Made by a program: the position numbers and the translations under genes | Shown: positions 1-9,994 of the stretch, one piece after another | Numbering within the stretch: position 1 is the stretch's first letter | How the letters are laid out: the number at the start of each line of letters is the position of its first letter | The notes under the pieces: generated by a model | Told to the model about the DNA's origin: nothing | Seen by the model: only the letters and a program-made list of their open reading frames with translations | The model's database searches: none | Source: Gymnothorax reevesii | Taxonomy: Eukaryota > Chordata > Actinopteri > Anguilliformes > Muraenidae | NCBI GenBank assembly: GCA_029721435.1 | Contig: CM056574.1 | Span: 29,559,001 to 29,623,000, forward strand | Reading direction: 5' to 3' | Length of the DNA: 64,000 nucleotides

Positions 1-1721
1 ATTAAGCCAGGGAGAAGAAGTCACTCACTGAGCAAAGTGAAGGGCAGGATGAAGTATGACAGAAGAAGAAGTTTAGTTAAAACATGGATTACAGTAGATT
101 AAGACTTTGCAGCCATATACGGCATGTATACATTTACTAAATGGTGGTGATATAAGATTGTGTTATGCACAGTGGAGAAGGGGAGGCTTATATCTGAGGA
201 TGGGATCAGGATACAAGTTTGTTTCTCTGTTTTTTTTTTTTTTCTTTTGTATTTTTATTTATGGTGTTGAATGATAATGAGAATGTTCCACGGTAACATT
301 ATAATGGAACAGTGACGAAATGAGGATGCTGTTAAAATTCAATTCTTCCCTCTCCCCATCACTTGCGCGACAATCAGCTTCAAATCATGCATTAAGGCTA
401 TTTATCATAAATGCTATTTATCATAAAACAGAGAGAACACTGTGTGATCGATTCCCATGTCACGCTTGGCTCCGCAGAAGTCAGCTCCAGAGATTTGGCT
501 TAGTGCTGGGGAATGAGAAAGAAGTTCTTATCGAGCTGAGCAGGAGCTGAGCCCAAATCAGTCGGGTCCCATTTAACACACCCAGTCCCTACGCAGAATG
601 CTGCTCTTGGGGAAACACAAACTGAGCCAGGATCAGTTCACTTGAACTGAAAGGCTGTGGTGTGTTGACAGCTTGCTTAGGGTTTCCATAACGCACTGCT
701 ATTTTGATTGGAAGAGAAGGTGTGCGTATTTATACTGCTTGTCGTTGAGTACATGCGCTTTCAAAAATCCGGATGAATGTGAAGTTGTGTATTTCTGTGC
801 ATGAAGAATAATTCTTTTTGTGTATATGATCAAGCATAAAATATTATTGACTTTGACCTCAGTTCCTCTTAAATAAAATGACAAGCCGTTTTATTCAGCA
901 TGGTTATTTACCCCCTCAGGAGCAACTTTTCTGGCAAGTGGCAAAAGCACTAGGAATAGCAGTCAGCAGAAGAATAAAGTGACCGGGAGGGGCTGAGGGG
1001 AAGATATGAAGAATAAGAGAGAGAGAGAGAAAGAAAGAGAGAGAGAGGCAGTGTGTAAGCCTACCACTCAGGAATACCGCATCCCTCCAACATTTTAATT
1101 CAGGTAATCTCTTTATGTATTTGTAAAGCATGGATAATCTCTTTAAAGAATTAAGTCTGTTCTGCTTTACTCATCATTTGATGGGGGTCGCTGAAAGGAT
1201 TCGGAGCTCAAGCCCCACTGTGGAATAGAGGATGGGTACAGAAAGCGCCAGAGTCTGACCCACAGAACTGACCTGTCTTAAAGCAGAGGTGTAGTGGTTT
1301 CAAAAGTCGGTCCAACCCCCCCTGCCACCCCAGGCTGAGTTTATTCCAACTACAAATGCAATCATTAAGTCTTCAAATCTATTAATTTGTCCCGTTGTCA
1401 TGTTTAGAGCAGCTATTGATGCTGCAGCCACAGGTGCTTCCATTTGCGAAAGCAAAAAATAATTAATTCCAGGATGTTCAAGTGCGTTTTTTTTCATCAG
1501 GGCAAGCACGAATATTTCTGTCAAAATGAGATGAGGTGGAAATTGGCAGAGACCAAATGCCACTAAGAAACTGGCGCTAAGAAAAAACCAGCCTCCATGG
1601 TCTCGATGGAGACAGAGGAATAAACAGAAAGAAAAAGACAGAGAAGCACTCCTATTTGAAATAACCTTCCCAATCCTCACCAAAATCAGGTCTATCAGAG
1701 AATCATTCGAAAGAACATTTA
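1..1721. other. intergenic, no gene recognised
   Basis: I see no coding region or classifiable mobile element here. It holds a T-rich tract near 229-244 and a GA-rich tract near 1016-1050. The open frames within it are short and have no recognisable domain. Confidence 0.6.
1016..1050. repeat. GA-rich microsatellite
   Basis: An imperfect (GA)n/(GAAA) run is visible directly. It is simple sequence with no evidence of function. Confidence 0.9.
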
Positions 1722-1806
1722 GCAAGTAATTACATTAACTGGCATCAGGTGTGTAACATGATTGGCTATAAAAGGGATGTCTTAGAGAAGCCGAGTCTCT
1801 CATAAG

Positions 1807-1987
1807 CAGAGGTGGACATTCCAGGGGTCAGGAAGTAAAAGTCCCACCATGTTTTACTTCCACCCATCAATTCAACCAGCTGATTTTCTTGACCAGTCCA
1901 ACCTCTGGTCTGAAGGCTTTTTTATTTAGCAAACCCAGGAGGTTGGAACTAAATTTTTACTTTCTGAACCTGGATTGTCCACCTCTG
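1807..1987. mobile_element. hAT-like MITE nested in the Tc1 copy
   Basis: The 181-bp insert starts CAGAGGTGGACATTCCAGG and ends in the near-exact inverse CCTGGATTGTCCACCTCTG. It is bracketed by 8-bp direct repeats, CTCATAAG (1799-1806) and CTCATGAG (1988-1995), with one mismatch. An 8-bp target duplication plus CAG-type ends indicates the hAT superfamily. It has no coding capacity. It lies a few bases before the transposase start codon of the host Tc1 copy. Confidence 0.85.
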
Positions 1988-2000
1988 CTCATGAGTAAAA

Positions 2001-2810
2001 ATGGCCGGAGGCTCTCCAACCCATGAAGGCTTGCGTAAAAAAATTGTGAAACACTTTAAAAACAATGTTCCTCAATGTCAAAGTGCAAAAGCTTTGATGG
2101 TCTCATCATCAACAGTGCATGACATCATCAAATGATTCAGAGAAACTGGAAAAGGTTTGTGCGTCAGGGACAAGGCCGAAGACATTTACTTAATGCCCGT
2201 GATCTTTGGGGCCACAGACGCCACTGCATCACGCACCTGCATGATTCCGTCATTGACATTACTGAATGGGCCCAGGGAATACTTCAAGAAACCACTGTCT
2301 GTGAACACAGTCCGCCATGCCATCCACAGATGCCACCTAAAACTCTATCATGCAAAAAGGAAGCCATTGTTGAGCATGATCCAGAAGCACCTCCGTGTTC
2401 TGTGGGCCAAGGCTCATTTAAAATGGACTGTAGCAAAATGGAAAAGTGTCCTGGGGTCAGACGAGTCTAAATTTGACATTCTTGTCGGAAATCATGGGCA
2501 TTGTGTCCTCCGGGCTAAAGAGGATAAAGACCACCCTTCCTGTTATCAGCATTCAGTTGAAAAGCCAGCATCTCTGATGGTATGGGGATGCATTAATGCG
2601 TATGGTGTGGAATACTTGCATGTTTTAAAAAGCACCAGGAATGCTGAAAGGTATATAAAGGTTTTAGAGTAACATATGCTTCACTCCAGATGACATCTAT
2701 TCCAGGGAAGGCCTTGTGTATTTCGGTAGGACAATGCAAAACCACATACTGCAGCTATAACAACAGCATGGCTTCGTAGTAGAAGAGTCTGTGTACTGAA
2801 CTGGCCTGTC
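2001..2810 (+). pseudogene. Tc1-like transposase pseudogene
   Basis: Reading starts at ATG 2001 (M-A-G-G-S-P...), in the place expected for the DNA-binding N-terminus of a Tc1 transposase. The frame hits TGA near 2133, just after the motif STVHDIIK. The longest surviving segment (2157-2672) carries a Tc1-type catalytic-domain stretch: [12 protein letters not shown] with the first Asp, then [14 protein letters not shown] and [14 protein letters not shown]. The region of the second Asp follows near 2728 as 'DNAKPHTAAI' but in a broken frame. The third acidic residue is gone. Several stops and frame changes show it cannot make a working enzyme. Confidence 0.85.
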
Positions 2811-2893
2811 TGAAGTCCTGACAGTACAGTATTTACAAAGACAGTACAAAGTATTTACACTTTGTCCCAACTTTTTCAGAATTGGGGTTGTAA

Positions 2894-3941
2894 ATGAAGT
2901 TTGAAGGCAGGCAATTTTGCTTCAAATAAGAAATTACAAAGTGGGAGGTATGCTTAAGGAGGGTTACCTCTCAAGAATCTACATGCCGGTGACGTGTTCC
3001 AGGCAACACAGGTCTTCAAAACTCCGGATTCCTTCAGTCGCTTTATGTCCCTCTCTTCGCCTTTACTTTGGCATCCTTTGGTTCATGTAACATCTAAATA
3101 TAACACTGCCGAAGTCAAGAGCGGAGCGGGAAGTTTGTTGAATAATTTCATCCAGTAAGTTTATGATGATCGACTGGTTCTCTCCAGGGATGTTCAGAAG
3201 ATCGCTGTAAATTGACAGATTAAGTATACCAGATAAAATGAACAGCCGGACATACAAACACGTATTACATGAATGTATTACAAACATTCAGATGCAGCAG
3301 ATGTGTATTGTCAAACAGGCTAGGTTCTGTGGCAGAGGGGGTTTATGCAGTGCCTGCCTGAAGAGGCAGCTCGAGGGAGAACCAGAAGCAAAGAAATAGA
3401 AAATAATCAGCTCCCTTTTTAATTGACTCAAGTTCTTATCACCAGTCTGTCCGCATGCTTAGCTATTTTTACTCTTCCTTTTCTTGGGCAGCAATGTCAG
3501 ACACTATTTTCTAATCATGTTTAACTATATGGGAAATTAACGCTAATTTGCTGTTAATGAAAAGAAACTGATGAGATGTGAGGTCCATGCCAGGCCGATG
3601 TGTTCTGTTTTTTTTGCACCCAAAACGCATTAAAGGAGAGATGGGAGGGGGTGGGAAGGGGGAGAGGAGGTTTAGAATGATAATACACTGAAGACATTGC
3701 TTACTAATGACATACTAATAGGTGGTGAGAAGGAGGGAGTGAGGGAGGTGTCAAGCCTTTCTGTTTTACCATAATCAAAGCACAGGTGTGTTATGGTTCT
3801 GTCTCGTGTGCTTATTTGTGCTTGTGCATTTTCACCCCGTGCCTCTTGATTGGTTTTTCAGCTCCATCCAAGCAGTCTGACCATTCATTCCCTATTGCCC
3901 TGACTCCTGTGATGTCGTGTGACAGCCTTCAGCATGACTGA
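2894..3941. other. intergenic, no gene recognised
   Basis: Nothing coding was recognised. A purine-rich, G-run tract lies near 3630-3675. The short minus-strand open frame at 3063-3287 has no recognisable motif. Confidence 0.55.
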
Positions 3942-3982
3942 GTAACATAACATAGCATAACATAACATAACATAACATAACA
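3942..3982. repeat. (ATAAC)n 3' tail of the CR1/L2-like LINE
   Basis: Pentanucleotide repeats AACAT are read on the plus strand, i.e. (TGTTA)n at the 3' end of the minus-strand LINE. The same tail ends the second copy of this LINE at 58261-58295, so it belongs to the element and is not a chance microsatellite. Short tandem tails of this kind are characteristic of L2 and related LINEs. Confidence 0.85.
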
Positions 3983-3989
3983 TGAATGG

Positions 3990-5800
3990 CAAGAACAGGC
4001 CTTTCAGCCCAACTAAGCTCGCCAGTTTCTTTATACTTATGTGAATATATCCTTTCAGATACTAAATGACTCAATGGTATCTAGCTTTAGGTCAAGCCTG
4101 CTCTTGAAAACCCCCAAGGTCTCTGCCTCAACAATATGGTCAGGTAAGCTATTCCATATTGAAATTACTCTTTAGGTGAAGAAATATTTCCGAATATCAG
4201 TGCTAAATTTACCTTTGGTCAACTTCCATTTGTGACCCCGAGTTCTACTCACAACACTAGGTCGAAGGAATCCTACATGATTCACTTTGTTAATACCTTT
4301 AACATATTTAAAGACCTCAATCAAATCACCCCTGAGTCTCCTTTTCCTAAGACTAAAGAGATTAAGGATCTTCAGCCTCTTCTCGTAGCTGTCATCTTTT
4401 ATACCTGGAATAAGCTTGGTGGCTCTTCTCTGAACTTTCTCTAGTGCCTCTATATCTTTCTTAAAGTATGGTCCCCAGAACTGTACACAATACTCCAGGT
4501 GTGGTCTAACGAACATGTTATACAAAAGAAGCATCACCTCCTTAGATTTGTACTCAATACTTTTGGCAATGTATCCTAGCATCCGATTAGCTTTTTTAAC
4601 TGCTACGGCTCAATGGCTAGAACCTGTGAGGGTTTGGTTAACTATCACTCCCAGATCTTTCTCTTGTGCAGCATATTCCAGTTTTAAACCTCCCATGAAG
4701 TAATCCTGTCTAATGTTTTTATTACCTACATGTACAACTTTACATTTTGCTAGATTAAATTTCATTTGCCACATTTCTGCCCAATTCTGGATTCTATCCA
4801 AATCGTCCTGAATCACTTTAGTGGACCTTAAACTATTTGCCAAACCCCCCAATTTAGTATCATCTGCAAATTTAACCAATCTGCTCTCAATATTCCTGTC
4901 AAGGTCATTCATGTAAATGAGGAACAGCAGGGGTCCCAACAGCGATCCCTGGGGGATGCCACTCCCCACCATACTGAGCTCAGATGAGATATCACTGACC
5001 ACTACTCTTTGTGTTCTGTCCTGTAACCAGTTTTGAATCCACTTCAGAATACCTCCTGTAACTCCAATGGAGCTCATTTTAATAATTAGTCTCTTATGCA
5101 GTACTGTATCAAATGCTTTCTGAAAATCCAAGTATATGATGTCATAAGCCCTGCTTTGGTCGTAAGTCCTAGTGGCCTCTTCAAAAAATTCCAGAAGGTT
5201 TGTTAGGCATGACCTTCCCAAAAACATGTTGGCTATGCCTCAAGATACTGTTACGTTCAAGAAATAAGTCCAGCTCATCTTTTATGATAGACTCCAATAT
5301 TTTGCACGAAATGCAAGTTAAACTTACTGGCCTGTAGTTTCCTGGCTCAGTACGGTCCCCTTTCTTATATGTTGGTATTTTATTTCCCTTTTTCCAATCA
5401 TTTGGTATTTCTCCAGTTTCTAAAGACCGTCTGAAGATGGCGGATAGCGGCTTGAAGATGAACTCACCAGCTTCCCTGAGCACTCTAGGATATAAGCCAT
5501 CAGGACTCGCCGCCTTCTCTGCCTTTAGTTTATGCAACTTGTCTAATACTTCGTTATCCCGAACCTTTTCCGCTAAAGCGAAATTTCCGCTAAATATTCT
5601 TGAGCATTTGACATGCCCTCTGGCCAAATAAAGACCCCCTCTGAGGTAAAATTCTCAACAAAGTAACTGTTTAAGCGTCCGCAATATGCTTGTTATCATA
5701 TAGCAGCGATTCATTTTTATTCTTTATGCACTTAACCTGCTCTTTAACTTTCCTTTTTCTGCTACAGTACTGAAAGAAGCATTTAGGGCTAGTTTTTGCC
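3990..5800 (-). pseudogene. LINE ORF2: reverse transcriptase and C-terminal domain
   Basis: Two overlapping frames (5627-5181, then 5227-4610) together show RT blocks. These include the GNYRPVSLTCISCKI block, DFQKAFDTV, GIPQGSLLGPLLF and FADDTKLGG (catalytic FADD near 4865). The frame change near 5215 falls in the 'QH..F.GRSCLTN' motif and looks like a one-base loss. A TGA (Cys to stop compared with the copy at 58.9 kb) lies near 4611, and a TAA (Gln to stop) near 4172. The C-terminal segment includes RPHLEYCVQFW and SRTRGHKWKLTKG. The enzyme would have copied element RNA at the target site; this copy cannot. Confidence 0.88.
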
Positions 5801-5811
5801 CCCTCTGCAAT

Positions 5812-6076
5812 TTATCTTTCATACAGTCTTCTAGCATTCCTCTGCTCTTTTTTGACCACAGCCCGCATTTTACAGTATTCAGCCTTAGTATTCTCATTGT
5901 TATCCTTTATGTACATCTTATAAAGATTCCTCTTTACCCTCAAAATCCTACGAATACCTTTGGTCATCCACTGAGGATTCTGCTTTTTCAGCTTAGTTTT
6001 GGACACCTTCGGAATGAATCTGCATTGTGATTCAAGTAAAACCCCCTTAAATCTTTCCCACATCTCATTTACGGAC
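5812..6076 (-). pseudogene. LINE ORF2: linker between endonuclease and RT
   Basis: This minus-strand segment reads VNEMWERFKGVLLESQC and continues through a basic region (KLKKQNPQWMTKGIRRILR) typical of the linker between endonuclease and RT in CR1/L2-type ORF2. It joins in frame to the segment beginning at 8998 once the Harbinger insertion (6080-8994) and one TTA copy are removed. Confidence 0.8.
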
Positions 6077-6655
6077 TTAGGGCCGGATCTACAAAAGCTT
6101 TGCATGTATAAAAACGTGTGCAAACTCATTGCACACGCAAATAAATGTACAAACTGATTTACTAACAGTTCACAGTAAGGGTTGCCTCTTTCAAAGGTGC
6201 AAAATAGCACGTCTGCATCCAGTTAGTACGTCTGCCACAATGAATATGCAATATGGGGCTTTTACACGCAATTGTGCGTGTGTTGGGAGGAGAAAATGTA
6301 AATATATTAATTTAGCACGCGCAAATTGATTTATCAAACCTGAAAGAAATTTTGCCAATAAAATCTGCGTCTATATTTTAACACGTGTCAAAAGGAGATG
6401 CAAACGGTTTGTATGCGTGATTGCGCACACATGGCTACAGTTATTGTCGCAAGAAGGAGACATCGAAATGATGAAAGGAGACGCAGAGAACGCCCTTTTC
6501 ACCCCCGTGTGAACGTTTTTGGAATGAACGAGGAAAAAATCATTAAAACATATCGCCTATCCAGCACTGCCATTTTGGAGCTGTTGGAGGAACTCAGAGA
6601 GGATTTGGAGCCAGCCACGAGAAGGAGTCACGCAATACCTGCAATGACAAAACTC

Positions 6656-8209
6656 TCTCTCTCAAAACTATCTCTCCTATATTGTCAAAAATTATTGAAA
6701 TGTATATCATACACAATAACGATTTTTTTTTATAGTGAATATCAATTCGGTTTTGTTCCCAACCGGAGCACTAATATGGCAATTACTCTTGCACACGACG
6801 TAGCAACTTTTATGCACTCACAGGGATCTAATGTATTTTTCTGCAGCTTGGATGCAGAAGGCGCATTTGATTATATCCCACATAGCGTGCTATTCTACAA
6901 ATCTATGACCATTATTCCTGATCCCTCTTGGAAACTTTTATATAACTGGCATAAAGATATGTTTGTTAGAGTAAAATGGAATAATAATCTTGGTCCTCGT
7001 ATTAAGATAGCTTGAGGCACACGACAAGGTGGTCTTACCTCACCTCTACTGTTCAATATATTCTATAAAAATCTTATTGATGTGCTAGCCTCGTCTAATC
7101 ATGGGATTATTATTAACAATCACACTATGTTTTTAGTTACGCAGATAATATTTTAATTGCGTCTACTTCAGTGACTGGGTTGCAAAACCTAATTAATACT
7201 GCTTGTGAGTTGATTTGTAAAAAGGGATTACGTTTTAATCCTGCCAAAACCACCTGTTCGATATACGGTACTAACCCATTCATTTCTGAACATGAGTGGT
7301 ACATAGTGTTCGACTGTCCAATTCGGACAATATAACATATTTGGGCGCTCAGTTAGGTTGTTTCGGGGGTGATTCACATGTCAATATACGTATAAGTACT
7401 GCCAGGTGGAGTTATTATGGTTTGCAACCAGTTGAGTTACATAAAGACGGTCTCAAGCTGGATACAGCAGCACATCTGTTTAATACGGTTGTCCAACCTG
7501 CATTATTATATGGTAGTGAAGCTATCTATATAAACAAGCATAATATAAGATCATTATCTATATGTCAGGGAAAATTGGTCAAAAATATGCTAGGCCTAAA
7601 TTATAAATGTCGAAATTATCCAATATTCACAAATTTGCAAATTGGCCTTGTCGAAAATATACTACAAAAAAGAGCCGGAAATCTTTTGAGATCTTGTCTT
7701 CTTAGTTCTTCGATCACACGCAATTTCTACGCCTATTTAATTCAGAAACCGCTAATTAAGAGAACATTAATTGACAGAGTTTGCACCTTCCCGGATTTTG
7801 ACCCTGTGGAGCTTTCTTTGTAAAAATAATTATTATGATAATTTATTAAAAATACATACGTCTAAAACGACTTCAAGTATAGGTCTCAATGACAGCGTTA
7901 AATTTTTATTGTCTAATCTCACCAGTTCTAACAGATCCATTCTTAATGCACTACTTAAAGGTTTTTAACTTTGATCTATATTCAAGTAGGCCCTACATAC
8001 GTTTTTAACTTATTTCCCTGCGGTATTTTATTGTGATTGTACATTTTATGTGTTTGTACAAAGAGATATATTTTACTGAGCTTCTGTGATACTATGTATT
8101 TTACCGAGCTTCTGTGATATTACGGATTTTGTTGTATTTTATCCTGTCTGTACCCATTTTACCGATTTTATAATGTCTGTAACAGATGCAACGTATAAAT
8201 AAATAAATA
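6656..8209 (+). mobile_element. 5'-truncated non-LTR retrotransposon nested in the Harbinger element
   Basis: A 1.55-kb insert is flanked by the 7-bp direct repeat AAAACTC (6649-6655 and 8210-8216) and ends in (ATAA)n. Removing it with one repeat copy joins the Harbinger transposase in frame (...AMTK-LLAS...). It codes for a degraded RT and C-terminal domain and has a roughly 380-bp 3' UTR. It differs clearly from the LINE that hosts the Harbinger element; I could not assign its clade. Confidence 0.88.
6690..7823 (+). pseudogene. LINE reverse-transcriptase fragment (different family)
   Basis: RT blocks are seen in order: QFGFVPNRSTNMAITLAHD, a degenerate DAEGAFDYIPHSVL, then GTRQGGLTSPLLFN after an in-frame TGA at 7013-7015. 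The catalytic block follows in another frame as YADNILIAS, where the second Asp of the usual YADD is Asn. C-terminal sequence continues at 7296-7823 (NITYLGAQLG, PALLYGSEAIY). The stop, the frame changes and the missing Asp make it inactive. No endonuclease remains because the copy is 5' truncated. Confidence 0.82.
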
Positions 8210-8375
8210 AAAACTCCTTGCAAGTTTGCATTTTTTTGCATCTGGGTCATTCCAGCGTACGGTAGCTATTACAGCTGGGATCTCCCAATCCCGTTTTTCA
8301 GATGTGCTGTCTGAAGTCCTAAATGCCATGTCGCGCCGGATAGCCAAGTTCATTAGATTTCCACGCACTCGGCAC

Positions 8376-8890
8376 TTATTGAATGAGACCAAACAAGGTT
8401 TTTTTGCAGTAGCTGGATTTCCTAGAGTTAGGGCGATTGACTGCACCCATGTGCAGCTTGTGCCCCCCGCAGAACATTAACTGCACCTGTTCCTCAATGC
8501 TGGTCAGAGGCATCTCATCCACTGTGCCCCCACCTGTTTTCTTTGCAGATGTTTCATTATATGCCAATTTTCTTTTGTTCGTCTTCGGATATCTTGATAT
8601 CGTCTTTTCACTTCATTCACTGTTTGCATCATTTTACCCACAGCATTTACTTTTTTACAGATTTCCGCCCATATGGCGTTCCTTTGTGCGACAGTCAGAT
8701 TTCTTTGCTGTAGCTTATTCACGTGTTTATTGGCTTCATCTACCAACACCTCTAATTCCATAGGGTCGAATTTCATTTTGCGCTTCCTTCTCTCCAAATT
8801 CTCCATGCTGCAAACCATGAAGCACGCAAAGCCCTCATTTAAATAGGGTGTGTCCAACACGTTTGCCCCTGTTGCCATTTGCGCAATCAC
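8376..8890 (-). pseudogene. Harbinger Myb/SANT-like DNA-binding protein
   Basis: The minus strand shows a trihelix/SANT-like domain: MKFDPMELEVLVDEANKHV, then RNAIWAEICKKVNAVG and VNEVKRRYQDIRRRTKE. This is the pattern of the second protein of PIF/Harbinger elements (NAIF1-like), which in characterised members binds DNA and helps bring the transposase to the ends. The frame breaks near 8566-8577 in an A-rich stretch. The true C-terminal sequence (KKTGGGTVDEMPLTSIEEQ) continues in a neighbouring frame, consistent with a single-base change. It faces the transposase convergently. Confidence 0.82.
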
Positions 8891-9609
8891 TCTTAGTAAA
8901 TCACCTGCAAACCGAGGTTCAGCCCCACACGCAAAATTCTAGATTGCACGCGCAAATTAGTACACGCAAATTGAGATCTTAGTAGATCCGGCCCTTACAG
9001 TTCAGGAGTGTCTCCCATTTTATTTCAGCTAGATATGAGCGCGTCCTGTCAAAGTTTGCTCGCCTATAATTGAAAATTTTTGTTTTAGAATACACTTTTA
9101 TAACTTCCCATGAAACATCAAAATTAACAGCAGAGTGATCACTTGTCTCAAGTGGCTCCAGTACCTCAACATTGCTAATTCTATCAGGGTCATTACAGAG
9201 CACTAAGTCTAAAGGCCCAGTCACACAGCCGATCACGCACGAATCACTCACAAATCACGCATGCTTGTGCGTTGAGAAATTGACCAATTTTTCGGGGTGT
9301 CGGGGGTAGAAATCTCGGACGAATCACGCATGAATCGCGCATGAACCACGCATGTATCACTTACAATCACTGACATATCGCGCACGTCGACGCATAATAG
9401 CAAACACGGTGCAGTATTCCACAAACATTCGACGCACGCCCGACGCATGAATCACCGGCGGAGCACGTCCAAACACGAACGCTTCACGGACATTCCACGT
9501 ACAAGCACTTTCGTTCCGCGCATGTCGACGCATGCCCCACGGATGAATCACTGACGGATCACGCACGAAAAACGCACCTTCGGCGTCACTATCGCTTCGG
9601 TTCAGCGCA

Positions 9610-9618
9610 TATAAAAAG
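9610..9618 (+). promoter_or_regulatory. TATA-like box within the MITE
   Basis: TATAAAAAG lies 64 bp before ATG 9674, in a non-repetitive block between the word-repeat arms. It is the likely promoter of the small ORF. Transcription is not shown by sequence alone. Confidence 0.4.
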
Positions 9619-9673
9619 CGGTGAACGACGGGAGTTCCTCAGTACCTTTCGCCAATCAAGAACACTTCAAGAG

Positions 9674-9994
9674 ATGTCACCCAGGAAAGCTCGCTTGCCT
9701 TCAAAGACAAGGGTGCAGAAGAAGAAAGCTGCTGAAGAAGAAGTCCATGTAGATCCACCAGAAGCTGCTGCTGCTGAAAAACCTGCTGCTGGTGCTGCTG
9801 CTAGGAGGTCCCGTAGGTCTGGAATGGCAAAAGTGCCCAAAATGGCTGCTTTTATATGCCAAAATACATACGTGAGTTGTCAGTGGTTTGTCAGTGGAAC
9901 ATCAGTGAATCATCAGTTTTCTGTCAGTCAGTCGTGCGTCGAAAATGCGTCACTCGTCAGTGGATGTGCGTCGTTATGCGTTTTCCGTCAGTGA
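9674..9994 (+). CDS. hypothetical basic Lys/Ala-rich ORF carried by the MITE
   Basis: I do not recognise this 106-aa frame. Its first ~55 residues are strongly biased: a basic start (MSPRKARLPSKTRVQKKK), an acidic patch (AAEEEVHV), an Ala/Glu-rich stretch and an Arg/Ser-rich patch (RRSRRSG). From about residue 65 the frame runs into the word-repeat arm (...CQNTYVSCQWFVSG), which looks non-coding. It may be the first exon of a larger element or host gene whose remainder was lost, or a captured fragment. A TATA-like box precedes it. Expression and function are unsupported, so confidence is low. Confidence 0.25.
   Translation: MSPRKARLPSKTRVQKKKAAEEEVHVDPPEAAAAEKPAAGAAARRSRRSGMAKVPKMAAFICQNTYVSCQWFVSGTSVNHQFSVSQSCVENASLVSGCASLCVFRQ

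Larger units (their letters stand above)
1722..2893 (+). mobile_element. decayed Tc1-like DNA transposon, copy A
   Basis: The right end reads TTTGTCCCAACTTTTTCAGA followed by ATTGGGGTTGTA, the terminal style of a widespread fish Tc1 family. The leader 'CAGGTGTGTAACATGATTGG' followed by a TATAAAA-like stretch also fits that family as I know it. A matching left terminal repeat is not visible, so the 5' end is probably lost. The interior is a transposase pseudogene, and a 181-bp hAT-like MITE sits in the 5' leader. The element is reduced by deletion between about 2815 and 2860. A second copy lies in reverse at 44930-46045. Confidence 0.85.
6398..8480 (+). pseudogene. HARBI1-like transposase, split and truncated
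   Basis: The first part runs 6398-6655 (RVNVFGMNEEKIIKTYRLSS). It resumes at 8217 after a nested LINE, with ASGSFQRTVAITAGISQSRF, FPRTRHLLNETKQGF and VRAIDCTHVQLVPP. These are the conserved N-terminal region and first catalytic Asp block of HARBI1-family DDE transposases (about 350 aa normally). A stop follows at 8480 and the remaining catalytic residues are absent; sequence passes straight into the end of the opposing Myb-like gene, so an internal deletion removed the C-terminal half. Possible starts are ATG 6398 or 6431. It is not functional. Confidence 0.9.
6080..8994 (+). mobile_element. PIF/Harbinger transposon inserted in the LINE
   Basis: The ends are GGGCCGGATCTAC and its inverse GTAGATCCGGCCC. 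They are flanked by TTA duplications at 6077-6079 and 8995-8997, the TWA target typical of PIF/Harbinger. The element carries both usual proteins in convergent orientation: a HARBI1-like transposase N-terminus on plus and a Myb/SANT-like protein on minus. The C-terminal part of the transposase is deleted, so about 1.35 kb of Harbinger sequence remains once the nested LINE (6656-8209) is subtracted. Confidence 0.92.

Noticed and set aside
1300..1725. 141-aa minus-strand frame
   Set aside because: No recognisable motif, low-complexity hydrophobic composition, no start context or neighbour to support it.
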